Assembly (NCBI RefSeq): GCF_964340395.1
Contig: NC_135568.1
Coordinates: 18,453,748 to 18,516,247, forward strand
Reading direction: 5' to 3'
From: Glandiceps talaboti
Taxonomy: Eukaryota; Hemichordata; Enteropneusta; Spengelidae
Length of the DNA: 62,500 nucleotides
The notes under the pieces are model-generated. The model was not told the DNA's origin. It worked only from the letters and a program-made list of their open reading frames with translations, and ran no database searches. Numbering within the stretch: position 1 is the first letter of the stretch; every line of letters begins with the position of its first letter. Positions 1 through 11,500 of the stretch are shown here, piece by piece. The position numbers and the translations under genes were made by a program.

Positions 1-738
1 TACATCACACACACAGCATGGAACACTTGCGTGAGTTTGCCTTGTACACACTACGGTATGATCATCAGAGATTTGACGTTATACATAAAATAGGACATAT
101 TTGTTACTAGACTGTGTTAAACACGTAACCACGATGCTGGGGCAAGGTAATGCCATACAGTTTATTGATAAAATGGAAATACAATGACAAGTTTCATTAA
201 AAATATAGTCTATTTTATATTTATGCCTAAAAATCATCATAATCAATGAATTACACAGAAAAAAAAATTATGTAGTATAAAACTTATCATTTGTTTGAGA
301 AGAGCATTTACAACAGGAAAAAGAAAATACCCATAATGACGACCCTTGACAAAGGAAAAAACATTGACTAATCAAATAAATTGCAAAAACAAAAGTTAAC
401 TACCATAATGTTTTAGTATTTTAGAGTACACACATACAACGCGTTCTGTTTATATAAATAGTTTGATTTATATCAATATATTGGTATACTAGCAAACAAC
501 ATGTTATTTGTACAGGTATGTGTTAACTGTAACTGACCGCAAATTAACTCTTGTAATTCTCACTAAGAATTTCAAATGAATGAAAGTAATTATCACGTGG
601 ATAAGAGAGATTGTCTAATGCACTCAGTTTTAGAGAAAATATGGGACGCAAAATTACCTAATTGAGTAATATTATAGTTATTTGTTTGTAACACATTGGT
701 AGGTAAGGATTGGGAAATTGTCTTCGAATCAATGGCGA
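1..738. other. Non-coding, no feature seen
   Basis: AT-rich sequence. No open frame with recognisable similarity, no RNA gene and no repeat array was seen before the 34-bp array begins. Confidence 0.5.
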
Positions 739-1542
739 GAACTATTAAAATACATTTAGGCAGAGAATCCAAGAACTATTAAAATATATTTAGGCAGAGA
801 ATCCAAGAACTATTAAAATATATTTAGGCAGAGAATCCAAGAACTATTAAAATATATTTAGGCAGAGAATCTAAGAACTATTAAAATATATTTAGGCAGA
901 GAATCCAAGAACTATTAAAATACATTTAGGCAGAGAATCCAAGAACTATTAAAATATATTTAGTCAGAGAATCCAAGAACTATTAAAATATATTTAGGCA
1001 GAGAATCCAAGAACTATTAAAATATATTTAGGCAGAGAATCCAAGAACTATTAAAATACATTTAGGCAGAGAATCCAAGAACTATTAAAATATATTTAGG
1101 CATAGAATCCAAGAACTATTAAAATATATTTAGTCAGAGAATCCAAGAACTATTAAAATACATTTAGGCATAGAATCCAAGAACTATTAAAATATATTTA
1201 GGCAGAGAATCCAAGAACTATTAAAATATATTTAGGCAGAGAATCCAAGAACTATTAAAATAAATTTAGGCAGAGAATCCAAGAACTATTAAAAATATAT
1301 TTAGGCAGAGAATTCAAGAACTATTAAAATATATTTAGTCAGAGAATCCAAGAACTATTAAAATATATTTAGTCAGAGAATCCAAGAACTATTAAAATAC
1401 ATTTAGGCATAGAATCCAAGAACTATTAAAATATATTTAGGCAGAGAATCCAAGAACTATTAAAATATATTTAGTCAGAGAATCCAAGAACTATTAAAAT
1501 ATATTTAGACAGAGAATCCAAGAACTATTAAAATATATTTAG
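739..1542. repeat. Minisatellite, 34-bp unit, about 24 copies
   Basis: A head-to-tail array whose units begin GAACTATTAAAATATATTTA and continue with GGCAGAGAATCCAA. Copies differ at a few recurrent sites (TATATTT or TACATTT, GGCAGAG or GTCAGAG or GGCATAG). These variants are shared by non-adjacent units, which indicates multi-unit duplication. It has no coding content and lies about 7 kb upstream of Wnt1. Confidence 0.95.
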
Positions 1543-3978
1543 TTCTATTGGAATACAATGTGATAAAATATTATTCGCAGAACTGATGACGTAGACGTTA
1601 GACGCGTGTTGTCATGATGTAGAAAGACCAGAAAAACAAATCCTACATTTATTTTTAAACGTTTGCGGTTTGTAAAATACATTTTGTTTCTGAAGTGTGG
1701 GTCGATATTTTTCAAGCTGTTAGTATAATCACACCAATTTGTCATCCATACAGGTGTGAATCAAGTACACAAGTTTATGTAACTATTGTGTTCCTATGAC
1801 GAATTACTTGATGACCTCCGTTGATATACGACTACAGTTAGTATAGACCACATCAATTTGTCATGCTATTGTTTGGTCCCAACATTGTCACATACAAATA
1901 ACAGTGTCGGTAACATTGGTATAATAACACTCCTATTGTAGGTACAGTAAATTCTTTTTGGTAAATTAGAGAACTTTAGGTGCCTATGCATATTATGTCT
2001 AATGAGATGTGGTAATTTTTAGTGTATGTAACATGTAGTGTCCAAAATACAAAGTACGTGGTACGTGGACGTGTTGATCTCGCTATACTGAATAGTAAAA
2101 TCATTGAGTCTTGGTTATTAATTTTGTTCTAAACTGTCAAGATTACTTTTGAACCTGTTACGGAACTTTCAAGATTAGTCTCCAAACGCAACACAGTGAA
2201 GCACTGATTGTGAAACAGTCGAGAAAAAAAAACTAAAAAAAACCGTTAGGCCCTTTTTCATCAAATAAGGCTTAAATATTATTGAAACAACTATTGCGAG
2301 AAATTTTGTTATTTTATTTCCATCAAAAAATAGCTTGTCATGATGTCCCGATTATTTACTAGATGATTAATAGAAAAACTATGGAATTCGGAAATGAATT
2401 GTGGGTAATTAGTTCAAATTCTTTTTCATCGAATTAACTTCACACCTCGTTGGCAATCTTTGTTATCACTCCTATGATAGTCTCGTGAATTTAGAGAAGA
2501 AAAAGAAAACATTTATCCTTGAAAGTAGTGTCTGAATGACGAAATATAGGGGAAACAATGACTAGATCAGTCGTCGACAGGTGAGCAGACGACAACTGTA
2601 ATTTGCCCGTATTGACGTGTTACTATATGAGCGATACCACAAGGCCACGTGAGATTTTCTTAGCCTTTATTAATACAGACTGAGTTGATTAGTTACTTCA
2701 GACCGAAACAAGTCTTACATCGGCTAAAAAATGTCCGCATATCATGATCAAATAAAGACGTTGTTTTGGAAACATGCTTGAAACACGATGGACGGGGTTT
2801 AATTTCTTCACGTTGTGTGTGGGCCAAGAAGATGAAGACTTCTAACCTCGACTGGTGATCATAAAACATCGATTCTGAATGTAGACATTACATTCTTGGT
2901 GTTTTTAATGATACCACCTCTATTGTCAATGTTGTGAAAATGTCGTGGGAACATTGACAGACAGCGCTTAGTTGCTTTTGACACGAAGGTGAGAGATGCT
3001 AGACTTGACCAATTCATCAATATCAGGCCGTGTGTCAACGTTGTGTTCGACGTCTGTAGTGATCGTGATCGCGCGTTGACTATTTCTGTGTACATGTAGT
3101 ACACCCTTTCTCCTGTAACACGACGTATTCTCATATTAGGACATGCAGTCTTTTGACATGCAACCACATACATTCATTTCGTTCAGTATTTCTGCGCATG
3201 TCACCAATGAGTCAGTCATGACTTAAGTACTGTAAACATATTGCTATAGTAACAACATAAATTTAGTATTTGCGGAAACTATCGAAACCTGGAAGTAATA
3301 TAAACTCATTATAACCCCATGGTTACTTAACTAAGCATCAAGTACGTCAAGAAGTGGTATCTGAACCGACGAGAAAACAAACACTAAATCTTTCTCACAA
3401 TAACCTGTATCTAGTGGAATTTCTAAATGAGGAAAAAATGTGTGATTTTGATCACCCAACCCTCACTAGTTTTGTCGACATTAAGTACATGTATGCACTT
3501 TCAGACAAAAAATATAGCAAAATTGGCATTAAAAAAGAAGTGTTAATAAAATAACATAAATGCGAATTCAGGACCCAAAATCAAAATAATCCAAAGGTTC
3601 GATACCAACTCTACCTACTTTACGAGGTATGTGATCAAACATGTGCAATTTATTTGACTTGGTCTGACAGCAAAATAAGGGTTGGAGTTTATCCCATTTA
3701 ATCCCCGTGAGCACTGAGATCAAAGTTCCCCATTCTTTACATTTATACAACCACACATAGCATTGTCTCCAACAGACATTCTCCAACCACATGGACTGGA
3801 ATAATCATATTTTTGAGAGGATCTTGACAATTGTAGCGGTAATCAACAAAAACAACAATTTACTTTATATTTTAAAGAGATATGTAAAAATTGTGAGCTA
3901 CGGTAACTCATTTTGGCCTGTTGAGTTGCAACTTTATATTACGATTATATCAGTTTCTGATATCTGTTTTCTATATAC
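1543..3978. other. Upstream non-coding stretch
   Basis: Unique AT-rich sequence upstream of Wnt1. Open frames of 66-104 codons occur on both strands, the longest on the - strand at 2859-3173. None resembles a protein family I know, and none has clear splice context. I see no RNA gene or transposon ends. Confidence 0.4.
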
Positions 3979-5004
3979 ATAGAGTAGTGCAAAAATAGAG
4001 CTGTGCATAAACAGAGCTGTACATTGACAGAACTGTACGTAAACATAGCTGTACATAAATAGAGCTGTACATAAATAGAGCTGTACATAAACAAAGCTGT
4101 ACATAAATAGAACTCTACATAAACAGAGTTGTACATAGAGCTGTACATAAACAGAGCTGTACATAAATAGAGCTGTACATAAACAGAGCTGTACATAAAT
4201 ATATAGCTGTACATTGACAGAACTGTACATAAACATAGCTGTACAAAAATAGAGCTGTACATAAACAGAGCTGTACATAGATAGAGCTGTACATAAACAG
4301 CGCTGTACATAAATAGAGCTGTACATAAACAGCGCTGTACATAAATAGAGCTGTACATAAATAGAGCTGTACATAAACAGAGCTGTACATAAATAGAGCT
4401 GTACATAAACAGAGCTGTACATAAATATATAGCTGTACATTGACAGAACTGTACATAAACATAGCTGTACAAAAATAGAGCTGTACATAAACAGAGCTGT
4501 ACATAGATAGAGCTGTATGTAAACTGAGCTGTACATAAATAGAGCTGTATGTAAACTAAGCTGTACATAAATAGAGCTCTACATAAACAGAGCTGTACAT
4601 AAACAGGGCTGTACATAAACAGAGTTGTGCATACACATAGCTGTACATAAATAGAGCTGTACATTCATAGAGCTGTACGTAAACAGAGCTGTACATAAAT
4701 AGAGCTGTACATAAATAGAGCTGTACATAAACAGCTGTACATAAATAGAGCTGTACATAAACAGAGCTGTACATAAAATGAGCTGTACGTAAACAGAGCT
4801 GTACATAAATAGAGCTGTACATAAATAGAGCTGTACATATATATATATATATATATATATAGAACTGTGCACATATAGAGCTGTACATAAATAGAGCTGT
4901 ACATATATATATATATATATATATATAGAACTGTGCACATATAGAGCTGTACATAAATAGAGCTGTACATAAATAGAGCTGTACATAAATAGAGCTGTGC
5001 ATAA
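3979..5004. repeat. Minisatellite, 16-bp unit, about 64 copies
   Basis: Tandem units of AGAGCTGTACATAAAY. Most contain the palindrome TGTACA. A ~66-bp segment with an internal (TA)n run is duplicated in tandem near 4837-4950. No stop codon occurs on the - strand over most of the array. Because 16 is not a multiple of three, this opens all three - frames (up to ~240 codons, Tyr/Ser/Leu/Cys-rich). I read those frames as repeat artefacts, not genes. Confidence 0.95.
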
Positions 5005-5153
5005 CAACTATATGACTATGGTAATAGATTTCTGAATCACAAATATTCATAGCAACACCCAAATGTGTCATAGCAACTATGACTGTCTGGTAATTAATTC
5101 CTAGATAATAATATACCATACCAACACCGATCGAGTACGCCATACTTGCACTC

Positions 5154-5234
5154 AATTAATTAATTAATTAATTAATTAATTAATTAATTAATTAATTAAT
5201 TAATTAATTAATTAATTAATTAATTAATTAATTA
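5154..5234. repeat. (AATT)n microsatellite
   Basis: About 20 uninterrupted copies of the self-complementary tetranucleotide AATT. Confidence 0.97.
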
Positions 5235-8200
5235 CAATCACGTGGCATGGTGTTCTGCCATAGTATTAACTCAACGAAGACATAATACATGTACTTGAAT
5301 TCTGAGTTCGGCGGAGGTTGCAAACACACACGTTGTCTGGTTCATTATCTCAGGAATTCCTTAACAGGCTTTACGAAAAGTATCCATAAATAAATGGCTG
5401 AATAGTAATGATGTCATTCAGAGTTTTCAAAATTTTCTATCTTCAATTTCCTTTAAGAATTCCTTAAGAAACTTTCACCTGTTGCCATCCTTAAATGAGA
5501 AAAAAAATATTTAGTGGTTTTGAGGTATCGGTGATTAATATGAAGGAACCTTTAGTAGAAGGTGAAGATGTAAGGCGTACTTGAGTCTACAGTTAATAGC
5601 GTATGTTCGTCTGTTGAAAGCCGCCTCGTTCTCAATAGTCTGCCAATTTAACGATTGCGAGAAATGCTTGAAGAATGTTTTAAAGGCACAACTCATTCTA
5701 CATGAATTTCACAGTTATCATCAAGTGAAAATATCTGCTTTGTTATTCTGTGTGACTGTCTTAGTGACGTTATAATACAGCTGAAATTAAATTTTGGTGA
5801 TCAGCCACCCACAGACACCCATTCATTAAACCACCATTTCCGAATCACAATCCACCAAACTTTAATTTGGATATCGTGACAAGAATTTGTCACCCCTCTG
5901 ACAACTTCAACGACAGAATTGCTTGTCATCGTAGTGTAAGTTAACACTATATCTCTAAAAAAATAATGAACAGAAATGAAACACACTAGTATCACACTTA
6001 CGCCAACAAATGTATAAATCGTTTCTCGTACTACGTCCGCTCTTAAATTTACCTGTTCACTTTTAAACATGTTTCACATTGGCCAGAAACTTATCCAATT
6101 CATTAACGGGGTATGAAAAATGACGAGTTTTCTTGTTGGGATAAAAGACTTGTGTTAATAAAGGTATAGTGATGGCGATATAACACACCCCTCTCTTTCG
6201 ACGATAGACGATCAGTGCTTCTTAGAAATCACATTTCCTTTTACACTTGACTTGAGCCTTTAATTGGTTAATTAATCCAAAGATTAATTAACAAGGTTGA
6301 CTAATGATTACAAGCAGCAAAACGTAGATACACATACACATAGCATGCCAATCGGCGATGATCACTCTCGACAATTTACCCTATAGTCTTTGGTACATAT
6401 TTTAATAAGACGTACGTTTTGTGCTTCTTAAAATGTATTACACCACAGAAATGAGAAGTACCCAGGGAAAAGGAAATGGATGACAGATAAGGATGGGATA
6501 GTCTGTTAGAGTCGTCAATAATTAACATGAATCGTGAAATGACGTCAGGACACAGACAACAAATGGTGAGAATCCTAACGTGACGTCGAGTTGCACTAGA
6601 ACAAAGGGATATTAAAATACGTGGATAATTATTAGAAAGGATTAGAGCCAAGGAAATTGGTGCTTTCATTGGATGACGTAGCTAATCAAGGAATGAGTTA
6701 ACACTTGGCTGTAACCAATGCATATCAAAATTGGCTGCTAAGACAATTCTATTCACTGAGAATGCGTCTGAGACGTCAGGTCTGCAATAACAATATTGTA
6801 AGTAGTTGTACTAGCATTCCTACTACACAGTACAAGTAGAAAGATGATCGGGGTTAAAGGTCAAACAGTTTTAAGTCTCACCTGGGAACCAATTTATGTG
6901 CATCACTAAACCGGTACATCTATTCAAGACCGTAGTGAAATATCCACCCCGTCTCAACACTCTTACGTCGCCGCCGCCCATGTCGCCTTTTCTCTTACCA
7001 CCCATATCATCCATATATACCCCGGGCCTTACCTGCATGCTTCATCTTTGGCCACCCATGTCTGTTCATTTAATTCGTAACATGTACGTTGGAAAGAGAA
7101 CCTAAGGAATTAGTAATAAACAAAAATGACATTATATGTTGCACCACGGATCATTTTATAGATGCTATGTGTGTTGTTCACCGCTGTCGGTTTTATGACC
7201 GCCTACACGCAAAACAGAGCGAAGATGGAGGCATACGAGATAGTGCCATAAAATACACTGTAGTTTACGAGAGTACACTACTCAGATTAGCCTTGAAATT
7301 TACGCTTGTACAAACAATAGAAAGGAAAATACAAATATTTCTACTCGGTTGATTAGTGTCATCAAATAACAGGAAATATTAAGACAAGTGATACTTGGAA
7401 TACCTCTATTGTCTGTAAATCAAATAGTTACCTCGTGTAATTAGCCAATGTCAATCAACCAACTAAAATCCCCTCATGTAATTAGTCAATGGCACTCAAC
7501 CAACTAACATCACCACAAGTCTTTAAATAAAACAACAACCCAAATTCTAAACAATCTCCGTATGTCATCGTATCAAAACATTAAGATTTGTTAATGGAAT
7601 CTAAAATGATCTCGATGCTGAAATTGATTTGATTAGGGAGGGCTAGCCATGTAAAGTATTTGTGACATGGGCCATCACGTCGTGGAGGGTGTGAAAGACA
7701 ATTGAAGAAGCTATCAATTTCTGAAGACTGCTATCGATTACTCATTGACGGTTACGCTCTGCTACAGAACAATATCAAGTTATGTTAAATGAAAGATTAG
7801 GGGCGGACCCATGTCGTTTACTACTGTTCACTCAGATGTTACTATCCCCAGAGCATTCCTGTTTTGTTTCGTTTATTTTTGAACCTATCACTATACTCCG
7901 GTTTGTCACCTCACATCAATGGTATGCAATCGACTCAGATGTATGACCGTTCGTAAAGGCCAGGTCTGTATTTTCACAGGAATTAGTTGTATGGAATGAA
8001 TACATACGGATCTATGTAAACGTTCATCGACGATCGTCGCCTCGTCCCACTACAGCCCCCGTAGGGTCACCAAGCTCAACGTGTCTGCTGTCTTTATCAC
8101 CAGATAGCAACTTGCTTTGACCGTGAAAGAACGTCAAGTGATTTATGAGAGATGGATCGCCAATTAGAAGTAGTATAGCGTGTATGTATTACATCATATA

Positions 8201-8355
8201 ATAAGTCTCGACCACTTACACACACCCACAATTTAGCTTCTATTATATATGTCAGCTCTCTTCCATGATTGACAGAACTTCCACGGATATACGCTGCCTG
8301 ATTTCTTTGTGCCCTATCTTATGAAATTTCTTATTGGAGACTAGAAGGGGATTCA
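5235..8355. other. Wnt1 5' flanking region
   Basis: Mostly unique sequence immediately upstream of Wnt1, where its promoter is expected. A TATATAT stretch at about 8244-8250 could be a core promoter element, but nothing else fixes the transcription start. Short open frames (for example 5801-6070 on the - strand, with one hydrophobic stretch) have no recognisable family. A two-copy 41-bp direct repeat is at 7431-7512. Confidence 0.4.
7431..7512. repeat. Direct repeat, 41 bp, two diverged copies
   Basis: Two adjacent copies (7431-7471 and 7472-7512) share CCTCRTGTAATTAGYCAATG and a CAACCAACTAA end, with several substitutions between them. Confidence 0.8.
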
Positions 8356-8436
8356 ATGTGCGTGGTGGAGATATCCACATCGTTCGACAAGAGAAAAGGA
8401 TTTTTCTTCGAGCAGTTTGTCCAGTTCAAAGTATAG
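8356..8436 (+). other. Candidate upstream ORF (26 codons) in the Wnt1 5' leader
   Basis: An ATG at 8356 opens a 26-codon frame ending with TAG at 8434-8436, four bases before the Wnt1 ATG at 8441. It is in a different frame from Wnt1. If transcription starts upstream of 8356, ribosomes would meet this frame first and would have to leak past it or reinitiate. I recognise no peptide family. No transcript data are available, so its presence in the mRNA is inferred. Confidence 0.35.
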
Positions 8437-8440
8437 GATC

Positions 8441-8532
8441 ATGCATTTCTGTTTGTCTACAATATTTTGTTTACTTCCAATGTTAAGTTTGGGCACAGGA
8501 AAGGCTCAAGCGACAACAGTTGGCAAGTGGTG
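8441..8532 (+). CDS. Wnt1: Wnt1 coding exon 1 (signal peptide)
   Basis: Encodes 30 residues plus two bases of a split Trp codon. The start is the first in-frame ATG after a stop at 8342-8344, has A at -3, and gives a hydrophobic leader ([18 protein letters not shown]) followed by a polar segment ending GKW. The donor GTAAGT begins at 8533 (phase 2). The split codon is completed by G at 9375 to make WWG, matching the GRWWG found in vertebrate WNT1 at the same exon junction. This phase agreement supports an exon that is too short to stand out as an open frame. Confidence 0.88.
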
Positions 8533-11500
8533 GTAAGTTGGTTTCGCTATTTATCCCGTCCCTAAGGAAAATTTCAACTATTGAACATTTTTCACAGCAA
8601 CAATTCTCAAATAAGTAACTTGGCGCTTTTTGTCACCGAACCAGTTGGTACTTCACTATTGTAGTATTATACGTATATCAGACAACTTCAGCGGCACCTT
8701 CTTTAGTTTTTCCCCCAAAAGATATACTTCTAACTGTATATTTCAATTCCCATGTGATTCATTGCACCGATGTAAATAAATTGTAACATATGGCCATCGT
8801 GAGTAGACTACATATTTTAATTTAGACTATGGATGGATATGTTGTCTACGGCCATGAATAGCTGTGTTTCCATATATTGGTGGAAGGGGTTTGGTTTTTG
8901 AATTTTTGACATGTCAGTTGCTTTTTATACGAGTGAGCACACTGGATTAGTTTCAATACCCTTTCTCTCCAGCTGTTAACCCGATACCAAAATATTTGTC
9001 CCGGTATTTGTAGAACTTACCCTTACAACAGAGAAAACTTGACTAAGCCTACAAATCTGTCATGTGTCAGTCCCACTGTTAAAAGGGCTTCCATTACTTA
9101 GTATGGTATACATGAGTATCAGTTGTTTAACTTTTAAGACTTCAGCTTCATATGATGTATCGTTCCCGTCTCTTATTTAGTATGGTTCGCTGATAACTAT
9201 CCAAGCCTACGGGCTGGAGTGTGTCACGACTACCACAATCACTTGGTCTGTACGTAATACATGAGGTTTTCAGTGCTTGTTCATCGTTCCTTAGTATAGT
9301 TGACATGCACAAGGCTAAGTCTTTTTATTTTATACTGTCGCCCTGATGATTTCTCTGCATTGTTCGTTACACAGGGGAGTTGCAACTCCACTCAGAAACA
9401 CAAACTTGGTTGGGAACCGTGCTGGCTTGCCTATACCTGTCGATTCACCATTAAACAAGAAACAGCGTCGCTTGGTTCGCAAAAACCCTGGTTCTTTACT
9501 AGCAATAACCAACGCCGTTACGATGGCAGTAGATGAGTGCAAATGGCAATTCAAAGAACGAAGATGGAATTGCCCAACTTACAAAAATACAAATGGAGGC
9601 AGAAATCTTTTTGGTAAAATACTTGATAAAGGTAAGTTTGAAAGCATAGAGTTAGAAAGTTAGAAGTATAGAGACCAGTGTTAAAGAAGCTAAACACGAA
9701 GAATAATGTTTAGAATGCCAAATAACACCATCATAATGAACAATGTATACTGTAATTAATTCACGGTAATCATTTCGGAGGTACTGTGTGCCGATCAACA
9801 GGTGGGCTCCATAAATACAGTTGTACGCTATCTGCATTTCACGCCAAACAGAAAATACAGACAAACTTGCTTTCAAATAGCAGACTTTTGTAATAATGTT
9901 AAATGATAACACAATTTGTTGACGCATCGGTTTGTTTCCTTCTGGCTAATTTTCTAAACCTAATATGACATTAAAAACGTAATTTTATAACGTAACGTTA
10001 TTGTCACACCCGTGATACTCCAGTTCAAGTTATTCACCAATGCATTGTATATTATGCACTTTCGGAGCTAAGCAAGGCCAGTTAATTTGGACGCTACATA
10101 CAAACTCAATGTGCTTGTAATGTTAACTATTCAAGGCGAAACACTGAGGAATTGTTTAGAAATTCACCGTAACATTAGAATGTAAAGTTTGGTGCTATGT
10201 TCCCAACGATTGGTAGTGTCAATTATAACAAAGTGATGGCGGTAGCCGCGGTACGGGACATTGAAACTGTTACAAACTCTGAGGAGTTAACTTTGAATAT
10301 TGTAAAACCAGCATATTGTCTGTGGTTACAGTGACTACAGTTTCAAGTTACATCTTCACTGTGGGCAAACTTCGTACTCAGTTAACATCGCAATACATGT
10401 ATTGTTAGCCAATATTCGTCGCTTGGACAGACTACACTTAAGGCAATCACTTATTTGCATTGTCATCTTTGTATCCCTAACCATTTCAATTGACCGCCTT
10501 GAGGTTACCAATCTTAAAAAGAAACTTTGTGTCGCCTTGACAAAAGCCGCAAAAGAAAGTTTTGTAGACGGCAAGAGTATTGCAACTGACATTCACGAGA
10601 CTGGATTAGAATAAGTTGACAACTTCACACATGTATACTGTATGTTTGTCTACACTTCCCCCCCCCCCAACTTTGTTGCCGCAAAGCACTGAAAATTGAG
10701 TGATCAAAACATGACGAAATGTTAGTACTGTTGTCTAACTATAAGGTATTTGTATTAAGCCTACAACTATTGAAATGATCGGCAGTATGCCAGGATGCAC
10801 AACGTTAAAGCTAAAAGTTGTCTACGATAACATTGTATAGTTATTTCAAAACACAGGCCAATTGAGAAATCAAGTGTATGTGTCTCAATGTAATCACATA
10901 TTGTCAAATAAAACACCACACCACACCACACCACACCACACCACACCACAGCTGGCACCACTACAACGTCTGTTCTATATACTGTAGTATTCGTGCCTTC
11001 TCTTTTGTCTGTCACTTGAGTAAATAAAAAGTGTATGTTTTAAAAGATAATATACCGTATTCGCGCCCAATGTTCTTACTGTTCTCTAAATAAAACACAT
11101 AAAGATTTAGCATTGTCTATCTTCAAGTCATGACAAATTAAAATTCTTCGTAGCTGTCTTGTGCGTGGCTGTAATTTAGCTTGTGTGGCGAGACATACGT
11201 TCGATCGTATTTGAGAAATTGCTAAATTGTTAACTTAACTAAATTAGATTAGCAAGACTTGTACAAGTCTAGTCAAGCGTTACTCATTTCACTAGATGAA
11301 GCCCGGCACAATTTTTCAGCTTTCATTGACATAGTAACACTGGATGCCAATGTCATGATCAATGGAGACAGACCTGCACAACGAAAAGTAAGTCAAACTA
11401 ACATGGAAATGTGTTAATAAATATTATGTATCATATGAATGAAAAGGTACAAAAACAATCTTCAAACACTAAAGATATTACCCCTCACGCCTACCCCCCC

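Noticed and set aside
3934-5155. Overlapping long - strand open frames (up to 239 codons, Tyr/Ser/Leu/Cys repeats)
   Set aside because: They are translations of the 16-bp tandem array in all three frames and run out into ordinary sequence with no start or splice context.
9300-9554. Other-frame and antisense open frames overlapping Wnt1 exon 2
   Set aside because: They are shadows of the coding exon; the WNT motifs are in one + frame only.
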